The translations under genes and the position numbers were made by a program. Shown here one piece after another: positions 6,582 through 11,684 of a stretch of DNA of 11,684 bases (the first letter of the stretch is position 1; each line of letters starts with the position of its first letter). The DNA is from CAZOWL01 sp964583605 (lineage in GTDB: Bacteria; Pseudomonadota; Gammaproteobacteria; Chromatiales; Chromatiaceae): contig CAZOWL010000114.1 in the NCBI GenBank assembly GCA_964583605.1, forward strand, positions 1 to 11,684, in the 5' to 3' direction. The notes below the pieces were generated by a model that was not told the DNA's origin, did no database searches, and saw only the letters and a program-made list of their open reading frames with translations.

Positions 6582-7976
6582 TCAACCACTGTCGAGCAAC
6601 CGGCGAATCTGCGCGCGATCATATTTTCCTGTCGGAAGCAGAGGTAGCTGCTCGCAGCGGTGGAGGCGGCGGGGTCGCTGGGGGCTTGCGAGATGCTCGC
6701 GACACCAGCGATCCAAGTCCTCGGAATCGATCGTTCCCGTGTAGGCGGCGGCGAGGGAATGGCCCCAGACGGGCTCGGCTAGGCTGGTGACGACAGCCGC
6801 CGTGACGCCGGGGGCGTCGAGCAATCTCTGCTCGACGTGGGCGGGGAGCACATTGTGACCGCCGATTACCAGTATCTCGTCCGCGCGCCCGAGGACGCAC
6901 AGATCCCCGTCAGACGTCCAGCGCCCGAGATCAGACGTCACGAGCCAACCCTCCGCCGTCAAACCCAGGCCGGGGGCACGCTCGGGGTTGGTGTAGCCGG
7001 CCATGACCATGGCACCTCGTACGCGTATGAGATCCGGCGGCGCGCCGGCGGGCGGGCAGTCAATCTCGACGCCTACCAGCGGCGGACCGATCACGCCTGG
7101 CTCAGGCGGGGTCTGCAATGGCCCTGAGGTCGCGATCTGGGAAAAGGTTTCGGTCATGCCGTAGGTCACGCGCAGCGGCCAGCCGCGGGCCAACGCCTGG
7201 TGTGCCAACGAATGGTGCAGCGCTTGCCCCCCGACCAGCAGGACGCGCAGGTCCCTGGGCGGTGGTACGTCAAGCGCGAGCAGCCGCGACAGCGTCGGTG
7301 GGACCAGCGAAAGATGGGTAATCCGCGCGCGCTCCAGGTCGGCCCGTACCCGCTCGGCATCGAAGCCGTCATGGATGACGAGGGTCGCACCGGCCAGGGC
7401 GCAGCGATAGCCGATGGCCAGCCCGCCGACGTGCTGCCGAGGTAGGCAGCATAGCCACCGATCGCCTGGCTCGAGGTCGAGGAGGCGATTGGTCGTCGCA
7501 CAGGAATGGAGCACATTGGACGGAGTGATCAGCGCGGCGCGCGGCGCTCCGCTGCTGCCGCTTGTCTTCATGACGAGCGCGACTCGGGCCTGCGGCGCGG
7601 CGCGCTTGGCGGTACTGACTCGGGTTGGCACGAGACGGCCACCTTGTTTTCCAGTCCAGTGCCACTCGGCCCCCGCGGCGCGGATCCATGCGCCACGCTG
7701 CTCGGTGCTCAGCGTCGGCTCTACCGGTAGGAGCGCTGAACCGCAACGTGCCAATGCGAATTGCATGACGATGAGGTCGGGGCCAGGCTCGTCGGCCGCT
7801 AGCACCACCTGTCCGGACGATAGGCCCTGCCCCTGCAGACGCCGGACACGGGCGACGACCCGGGACGTGAGCTCGGCGTAGTCCCAGCGCTCGTCGCGAT
7901 AGATTACGGCAGTCTCGGTGCCGGTGTGCCAAGGTGCCTTATTGAAAACCCTCGCCACTGTCGCTGTCTTGCCCAC
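6582..7976 (-). CDS. AMP-forming acyl-CoA ligase, MenE-like (o-succinylbenzoate-CoA ligase family)
   Basis: This is an adenylate-forming enzyme that would activate a carboxylic acid with ATP and load it on CoA. It has 464 aa from GTG 7976, the usual MenE size. A later GTG at 7958 is possible, and neither has a clear ribosome site. Core motifs in order are the P-loop TSGSSGAPRAA (138-148), A5 TYGMTET (271-277), A7 SDLGRW (348-353) with D349, A8 GRADEILVIGGHNV (363-376), and A10 LPTGKYDR (447-454) with the catalytic Lys K451. The P-loop lysine of the common SGTTGKPKG is an arginine here (R146). By length and style it is closest to MenE of menaquinone synthesis, but no other men gene is in the window, so another acid is possible. 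It follows the RuBisCO-like gene by 52 nt on the same strand and is the last gene of that run. Confidence 0.8.
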   Translation of the reverse strand: MGKTATVARVFNKAPWHTGTETAVIYRDERWDYAELTSRVVARVRRLQGQGLSSGQVVLAADEPGPDLIVMQFALARCGSALLPVEPTLSTEQRGAWIRAAGAEWHWTGKQGGRLVPTRVSTAKRAAPQARVALVMKTSGSSGAPRAALITPSNVLHSCATTNRLLDLEPGDRWLCCLPRQHVGGLAIGYRCALAGATLVIHDGFDAERVRADLERARITHLSLVPPTLSRLLALDVPPPRDLRVLLVGGQALHHSLAHQALARGWPLRVTYGMTETFSQIATSGPLQTPPEPGVIGPPLVGVEIDCPPAGAPPDLIRVRGAMVMAGYTNPERAPGLGLTAEGWLVTSDLGRWTSDGDLCVLGRADEILVIGGHNVLPAHVEQRLLDAPGVTAAVVTSLAEPVWGHSLAAAYTGTIDSEDLDRWCREHLASPQRPRRLHRCEQLPLLPTGKYDRAQIRRLLDSG

Positions 7977-8028
7977 GGCAGCCGAGCGAACGGTTGGCTC
8001 GGCGTCTCATCCGACCGGTCGCGGATTC

Positions 8029-9351
8029 TTAGTCCCGCACTCTCCCGGCACGTGCCCCGCGGCCGAAATGGTCGAGGGCGGCTCGCAGCTCGGGATGGTT
8101 GCGCGCATACTCCGGCAGCGGCACGGCGCGCGAGATCGCTTCCCATGCCTGGCGGATACTGGCGGCCCCACCCCGCGGGCCCATTGGGTGACCAAATACC
8201 CCACGTCCGGGGACGAAGCCGAAATCCGTCGTGCCCAGGCGCTCGTAGACGGTCGGCAAAGAGCCCGCCCAGTCGCTGCCTCCTGGTACGGGCAGGCTTG
8301 CACGGATGGTTCCCATGTCTTCACGGCAGGCCGCGACGTTCTGCAAGACCTCTTCCTCAGAGGTCATCATCCGCGAACCGAAGCCAGGCATGATGATGAC
8401 GTCGAAGCCCGCCAAGCGTTGGAGCTTCGTCATGACGCGCGAGTGAACGCCGAAACGCTCGAGCCGACTAAAGGCGGCGATGAACGGGAAATGAGCCACA
8501 AGAGGGACCTCAGTGTGTCGGCGCAGCATGCGCACGGCGCTGAGGCCCACGGGCAGCGCATTGAGCATTAACGCATTGGCGCCGTTCCCGACGGCCAGGT
8601 CGTGGAGCTCTTTGAGACGATCGACCTCGTCGGTGATGTTGGCGAGGTAGCACTTGGGTACGCCCGTCTCGGCTTCCGCCCGGCGCCGCGCCGCGCCCAT
8701 CAGTTGCGAGCGATGCTCTAGTGTCGACCAGCTCACATCGGCCAGCATCTCGTCGTCCTTCGCGATGTCAAGGCCTCCGAGCCAGCTCTGGTAACCGGCC
8801 TCGCAGAAGGGCTCAGGCGCCAGGCCGATATTCGGCTTGATGACACCAAAGAAGATTGGCCGCTCGAAAGCTGACAATTGTTCGCGCAGTCCATCGACGC
8901 CGAATCTGGGGCCATCGAAATGGTGCAGGTAGGCCCTCGGAAACTGGATGTCGAGCAGCTTGATAATCGGTATCCCGGGACAGAAAAACGGCCCCTCTCC
9001 GGCCACCGCGCTCAACAGATTGGGAATGCGCGGGCCGAAGTTTGCATGCGGGTGGGCAATCTTGGCTCGGCAGGCGAATATCCCTCCTTGGGTATCCGCG
9101 GGCACCGGATAGCTCAAGGCCCGCAGGGCGCCCTCGACGTGGAGATCCATAATCTTCGCCGCGAACCGGGGGCGGAAGTCCTCGTCGACCCCGGTCCTTC
9201 GCCACTGTGCCGTTGACTGCTCGCTGCAGAGGTGCGCCGCTGCCTCGCGGGGATCCCCAACACACTCAAAGTAGTAGTCGAGGACGATATGATCCTCGGC
9301 GTTCAGGGTGTCCGGATTAACGAAGAAGCCGGAGAGCTCTTCAGGGGTCAT
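8029..9351 (-). CDS. RuBisCO-like protein (form IV)
   Basis: This 440-aa protein has the whole RuBisCO large-chain fold but not a CO2-fixing active site. Kept residues are K172 in FFGVIKPNIGL (K175 of plant RuBisCO), the carbamate and metal-binding K198-D-D200-E201 in GGLDIAKDDE (K201, D203, E204), H287 (H294), and G-G at 357-358. Changed positions, by hand alignment, are R295 to F288, H298 to I291, H327 to I320, loop-6 K334 to R327, and S379 to P356. This pattern marks an enolase- or isomerase-type RLP that still binds Mg2+. Known RLPs act on methylthioribulose or diketo-methylthiopentane phosphates in methylthioadenosine salvage. In a Chlorobium RLP mutant, sulfur oxidation and stress response are affected. 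The retained KDDE with Arg in loop 6 would fit the phototroph (IV-Photo) group, but I cannot place it firmly. The start ATG 9351 lies 6 nt after the YjbQ stop with AGG ten bases upstream. Function is unproven. Confidence 0.92.
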   Translation of the reverse strand: MTPEELSGFFVNPDTLNAEDHIVLDYYFECVGDPREAAAHLCSEQSTAQWRRTGVDEDFRPRFAAKIMDLHVEGALRALSYPVPADTQGGIFACRAKIAHPHANFGPRIPNLLSAVAGEGPFFCPGIPIIKLLDIQFPRAYLHHFDGPRFGVDGLREQLSAFERPIFFGVIKPNIGLAPEPFCEAGYQSWLGGLDIAKDDEMLADVSWSTLEHRSQLMGAARRRAEAETGVPKCYLANITDEVDRLKELHDLAVGNGANALMLNALPVGLSAVRMLRRHTEVPLVAHFPFIAAFSRLERFGVHSRVMTKLQRLAGFDVIIMPGFGSRMMTSEEEVLQNVAACREDMGTIRASLPVPGGSDWAGSLPTVYERLGTTDFGFVPGRGVFGHPMGPRGGAASIRQAWEAISRAVPLPEYARNHPELRAALDHFGRGARAGRVRD

Positions 9352-9357
9352 GGCGCG

Positions 9358-9789
9358 CTACCTGCCCTCTCCGAGGATCTGAATCCGAACCTGACGTTCG
9401 TCGCGCGGCCCATCGAGCTCGATGAGGAAGATCGATTGCCACGCGCCCAGCGCAAGACGCCCGGCGGCGATGGGAATCGTCAAGGAGGCGCTCATAAATA
9501 GGCCGAGCAAATGGGCGTGGGCATTGTCGCGACCATCCACCGGTGCCCGGTTGTGCAAGTACTCGCGATCACGTGGGGCGAGCTCCTCCAGAAAGCGGAT
9601 CATGTCCCGCTCGAGCATCGCCTCGCGTTCGTTGAGGTTTAGATAGGCCGTTGTGTGATTCGAGATCAGCGTAATCTGACCTTCTTGTATGTCAGAGCTG
9701 GTGATTAGCCCTTGGACCTCTTTGGTGATGTCAATGAGAGCCAAAGGTGCGTGGGTGGCCAGCGAGAGGGTCTGTTGAGTGATCTTCAT
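9358..9789 (-). CDS. yjbQ: YjbQ/UPF0047 family protein
   Basis: This is a small cytoplasmic protein of the UPF0047 family, 143 aa and full length. Signatures seen are HTTAYLNLNE (45-54), DNAHAHLLGLF (88-98), SLTIPIAAGRLALG (102-115) and WQSIFLIELDGPR (117-129). Conserved His, Asn and Glu positions could bind metal or phosphate at the trimer interface known for the family. Weak thiamin phosphate synthase activity has been reported for E. coli YjbQ, but the physiological role remains unclear. The start ATG 9789 has a poor ribosome site. An 85-nt gap precedes it. The stop lies 6 nt from the RLP start, so YjbQ and RLP are almost certainly co-transcribed. This suggests that YjbQ and the RLP act in one pathway, perhaps on related sugar phosphates, which is inference. 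Confidence 0.9.
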   Translation of the reverse strand: MKITQQTLSLATHAPLALIDITKEVQGLITSSDIQEGQITLISNHTTAYLNLNEREAMLERDMIRFLEELAPRDREYLHNRAPVDGRDNAHAHLLGLFMSASLTIPIAAGRLALGAWQSIFLIELDGPRDERQVRIQILGEGR

Positions 9790-9874
9790 GTGGAAAGTGG
9801 CTCAACCAGATGACGAAAACAGCTGCGGGCGGGGGAGCGCCATGAGGCTGGGACCAGAGGGTCCGGTAACCGGA
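9790..9874. other. Short gap with two adjacent small hairpins
   Basis: Between the membrane-protein stop and yjbQ lie GGACC-agag-GGTCC (9851-9864) and TCCGG-taa-CCGGA (9862-9874), which share three bases and so are alternatives. No T-run follows. They may be processing or attenuation structures, or chance in GC-rich DNA. Confidence 0.25.
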
Positions 9875-10453
9875 TCACGCGACTTCCGGCGAATGGCAGA
9901 AATCCTCGGACGTAAGGGCCAGGACCACATAAACCGTTGTGGCGGCGAGGCCCCAGAACAGCCCGACGCAGACTCCGGCATCAATGATGCCGCGCCAAGG
10001 CTGGGGGATATGTTGGACCCCGATGATCAACGCGATGATCATGGCCGTGAGGGAGAAACTCGCGATGCGTCGGCGGCGTGTGGTGCCGAAGTATCCCATA
10101 CAGAACAAGGGAGCGAGGGTGACGCGGACCAGGCTCGGGTGGTCGTAGAGATAGCGGCAGCGCGCGCCGAAGCGGGGCGAGAACGATCGCTGGAAGCCCT
10201 TGTAGCCTTCGGCATATCCCATGAAGGCGACGAACGTCGCGAAGCACAGCCAATGCAGCCACGTGAGCGACTCCCCGAACGCCCCCAGCGCAATTGGCAG
10301 GAGGCGCACGATGGCGAATCCGAGCAGCAGCCCGATGCCGAGCAGTGCCCAAGAGACACCGGCGGTGGCGAGGAGCCGGTCTGCCCTCGTACGATGCAAT
10401 GATCTAGGACCTTCAGCGAGTGGCGAGTCGGTGAAACCGTAGCGGGAGTGCAT
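9875..10453 (-). CDS. Multi-pass inner-membrane protein, function unknown
   Basis: This is a 192-aa integral membrane protein I cannot assign to a named family. The start ATG 10453 has GAGGAG eleven bases upstream. Residues 1-27 are polar and basic. Hydrophobic segments are near 30-53, 63-80, 109-122, 131-148 and 157-180. The most family-like stretch is FMGYAEGYKGFQRSFSPRF (77-95), a polar, aromatic and basic motif at the cytoplasmic end of the second segment. It is followed by RYLYDHPSL and later CMGYFGTTRRRR (118-129). Such conserved polar runs suggest a defined function rather than a simple anchor. It is the first gene of the minus-strand run with yjbQ, the RLP gene and the ligase, and faces idi. 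Transport of a small molecule or a membrane-bound step in prenyl or quinone metabolism are possible, but nothing in the sequence proves either. Confidence 0.8.
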   Translation of the reverse strand: MHSRYGFTDSPLAEGPRSLHRTRADRLLATAGVSWALLGIGLLLGFAIVRLLPIALGAFGESLTWLHWLCFATFVAFMGYAEGYKGFQRSFSPRFGARCRYLYDHPSLVRVTLAPLFCMGYFGTTRRRRIASFSLTAMIIALIIGVQHIPQPWRGIIDAGVCVGLFWGLAATTVYVVLALTSEDFCHSPEVA

Positions 10454-10828
10454 CGCGGCCGCTTCTCCTCATGTCGTAAAGCGATTCGGCGCCGTAATGA
10501 CTATGGCGACGCTTCCCGGTATCGAGTCCCGATTCTAACAGGACTGAGCTAGATGGGACACCGGGAAATACCCAGTGTACGCGCGGGAAATCAACGAGAT
10601 AAGCGTCCTGAGCTCGCGGTTCGCGGGCGTCAGCTACGGCTCCTGCCGGTCGCTGAGGAGCCCGCTCGGACACACCTGCGGAGCTCGTCGCCGGTTGCCC
10701 GTGTTGCTCGGGGCCTTGTCTCGGTTATCCGTTCTTTGTAACGTTCGCTATGGTTGTGCTAACAAGGGCTTGACTGGTCTCGGACTGGTACGGGCCGAGA
10801 ATGAGACCGCAAGACAGGGGCCGCAGCG
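10454..10828. other. Divergent intergenic region between the RLP run and idi (375 nt)
   Basis: It should hold the promoters for both directions. On the minus strand TAGAAT (10537-10532) is a fair -10 without a good -35. On the plus strand TTGTCT (10716-10721) and TAACGT (10739-10744) have 17-nt spacing but match weakly. A bulged inverted repeat lies at 10513-10567. Several short frames cross it, none with family features. I see no RNA gene. Confidence 0.45.
10513..10567. promoter_or_regulatory. Bulged inverted repeat upstream of the RLP run
   Basis: TTCCCGGT (10513-10520) pairs with ACCGGGAA (10560-10567), and directly inside GTCCC (10526-10530) pairs with GGGAC (10555-10559). The result is 13 bp with a 5-nt bulge on one side only. 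AGTCC (10525-10529) can instead pair with GGACT (10541-10545). It lies 60-115 nt before the membrane-protein start. The minus-strand TAGAAT box falls in its loop. It could be an operator or a leader RNA structure. Confidence 0.35.
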
Positions 10829-11398
10829 ATGAGCGCCTACCGAGTAGTGTCATTCGACGACGAGCCGCTGATCCTGGTCGATGAGCAGGATCGGGTCGTT
10901 GGTTACGACAGTAAGGCCAATGTCCATCACGGAGCGGGGCTCCTTCATCGAGCGTTCTCCATTTTCCTGCTGAGTGACACGGGCAAAGTGCTCTTGCAGC
11001 AGCGTAGCTCGGAGAAGCCGTTGTGGCCGCTGTATTGGTCCAATAGCTGCTGTAGCCACCCCCGGAAGGGCGAATCGGGCCTTGAGGCTGCGCATCGGCG
11101 GCTGCAAGAAGAGCTGGCACTGGATGCCGAGCTGAGGTATGCGTATCAGTTCCAGTATCGCGCCGAGTTCGGCCGGTTGGGCGTAGAGCACGAAATGTGC
11201 TCCGTGTACATCGGCTCGGTGGTCGGAGAGCCTGCGGTCGAGGTGAATCCAAGTGAGATCGCCGCCTGCGGCTGGGTAACAGGCGCAGAAGTCGATCGGC
11301 TGATCATCGACGAGCCCGAGCGTCTCACGCCGTGGTTCAAGCTGGAATGGCTCAGGCTGCGGCGGGATTTCGGGCATATGCTGGCGGGTCTGCGTTGA
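10829..11398 (+). CDS. idi: Isopentenyl-diphosphate delta-isomerase, type 1
   Basis: This Nudix-fold enzyme interconverts isopentenyl and dimethylallyl diphosphate in the cytoplasm, supplying carotenoid, quinone and (in phototrophs) bacteriochlorophyll tails. It has 189 aa; the E. coli enzyme has 182. Catalytic and metal residues line up with E. coli Idi: H33 (H25), H40 (H32), C75 in NSCCSHP (C67), H77 (H69), and E120 and E122 in VEHEMC (E114 and E116). The Nudix-like helix GESGLEAAHRRLQEEL is at 81-96. The start ATG 10829 has AGGGG eight bases upstream. It is transcribed away from the RLP run across a shared 375-nt region. Type 1 Idi is optional in organisms using the deoxyxylulose pathway, so its presence implies high isoprenoid demand, consistent with a phototroph. 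No other isoprenoid gene is visible. Confidence 0.96.
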   Translation: MSAYRVVSFDDEPLILVDEQDRVVGYDSKANVHHGAGLLHRAFSIFLLSDTGKVLLQQRSSEKPLWPLYWSNSCCSHPRKGESGLEAAHRRLQEELALDAELRYAYQFQYRAEFGRLGVEHEMCSVYIGSVVGEPAVEVNPSEIAACGWVTGAEVDRLIIDEPERLTPWFKLEWLRLRRDFGHMLAGLR

Positions 11399-11501
11399 GC
11401 TCCGAGCGCGAGGACAGAGCCCAGAGGAGAGAGCCCAGGTGCAGCAGCGCGAGACCCCGGCCTCGAGCATGAGTGTCGGTTCAGAAATGACCGGAGCGCT
11501 G

Positions 11502-11532
11502 GTAGGTCGGGCTGGCGGAGCCTAAGCCGACG
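11502..11532 (+). repeat. REP-like GTAG hairpin element
   Basis: GTAG at 11502-11505 is followed by GTCGGGCT (about 11506-11513) and, after a short loop, AGCC...AAGCCGAC (to 11531), which pair imperfectly. A GTAG head with an imperfect hairpin is the layout of bacterial REP elements mobilised by TnpA-REP (RAYT) enzymes. There is only one copy in this window, so this rests on form alone. Confidence 0.45.
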
Positions 11533-11582
11533 ATAGCGGCCGAGTCTTGCACCAGTTGTTATGAGTGGTTCCTTAGGTCCTT

Positions 11583-11606
11583 GCGGCGGCTGAATGCAGC
11601 CGCCGC
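11583..11606. terminator. Perfect 10-bp GC hairpin, possible terminator
   Basis: GCGGCGGCTG (11583-11592) and CAGCCGCCGC (11597-11606) pair perfectly around AATG. It lies 185 nt after the idi stop and 28 nt before the next promoter, where a terminator would be expected. No T-run follows on either strand, so it may not be an intrinsic terminator. Confidence 0.4.
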
Positions 11607-11633
11607 GGACAGGGTCGACCGACGGTTTGCCCC

Positions 11634-11661
11634 TTGACAACCTTTCGGCATCTGGTAAGGT
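11634..11661 (+). promoter_or_regulatory. Sigma70-like promoter for a gene beyond the window
   Basis: A consensus TTGACA (11634-11639) is followed after 16 nt by TAAGGT (11656-11661) with an extended TGG in front. Transcription would start near 11668 and run out of the window. A perfect -35 suggests a strong promoter, possibly for a stable RNA or a highly expressed gene, but its target is not visible. Confidence 0.6.
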
Positions 11662-11684
11662 AGTCGGTCTCGGCGGCGAAATGT

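Larger units (their letters stand above)
11399..11684. other. Gene-free right end (286 nt)
   Basis: No supported gene is seen after idi. The stretch holds a REP-like element (11502-11532), a perfect GC-rich hairpin (11583-11606) and an outward promoter (11634-11661). Reading frames here are short and unlike any family. Confidence 0.6.

Noticed and set aside
5709..6647. 312-aa plus-strand frame rich in Arg and Pro
   Set aside because: It is the +1 shadow of the Ala/Pro/Lys-rich gene and lacks a ribosome site and any domain.
8029..9351. True RuBisCO large subunit
   Set aside because: Loop-6 Lys, H327 and S379 equivalents are replaced and no small subunit or carboxysome gene is nearby.
10503..10562. 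tRNA-like D-arm on the minus strand (TAGCTCAGT...TTAGAAT)
   Set aside because: No acceptor stem, anticodon arm or TTCGA T-arm can be folded at the right spacing. The match is limited to the D-loop string.
10413..10673. 86-aa minus-strand open frame in the divergent region
   Set aside because: It overlaps the membrane-protein start, has no domain, and crosses the inverted repeat.
1..11684. CRISPR array, integrase or transposase gene, tRNA or rRNA gene
   Set aside because: I looked for spaced direct repeats, recombinase motifs and stable RNA cores and found none. The only repeats are those listed.

Overview
The window is GC-rich, densely coded bacterial DNA. Gene content suggests a gammaproteobacterium, quite possibly a purple sulfur bacterium or a related sulfur-oxidising autotroph. 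The grounds are a RuBisCO-like protein, a type 1 isopentenyl-diphosphate isomerase, an AttEFGH-type exporter, and short repeats of a kind common in gammaproteobacteria. No marker gene settles the taxon, so this is inference.

Left block (about 14-5487): four minus-strand genes lie between two direct copies of an 88/89-bp repeat that carries its own palindrome. In transcription order they are an ABC ATPase (5264 to 4587), an 833-aa double FtsX-type permease (4590 to 2089), a secreted AttH/CrtC-fold protein (2050 or 2092 to 899), and a small exported protein built from two copies of one beta-rich domain (779 to 219). The first three are coupled by very short overlaps and look like one export or envelope-lipid machine of the AttEFGH type. 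The fourth follows after a gap of about 0.1 kb.

Middle (5488-6581): a divergent region with a fair sigma70-like promoter leads into one plus-strand gene. Its 266-aa product has a small N-terminal domain, a long Ala/Pro/Lys-rich linker and a C-terminal membrane anchor. It converges on the next operon.

Right block (6582-11398): a minus-strand run encodes an unknown multi-pass membrane protein, a YjbQ/UPF0047 protein, a RuBisCO-like protein (RLP) and a MenE-like acyl-CoA ligase. The last three are tightly spaced (6 and 52 nt). Divergently placed is idi, for isopentenyl-diphosphate isomerase. At least one RLP is known to feed methylthioadenosine carbon to deoxyxylulose phosphate. YjbQ has been linked to thiamin phosphate, and Idi sits at the end of the deoxyxylulose pathway. 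The cluster may therefore join sulfur salvage, isoprenoid and quinone supply. This is a hypothesis from gene order and is the most interesting point in the window.

Right end (11399-11684): no gene is seen. There is a REP-like GTAG hairpin, a perfect 10-bp hairpin, and a good sigma70-like promoter pointing out of the window at something not visible here.
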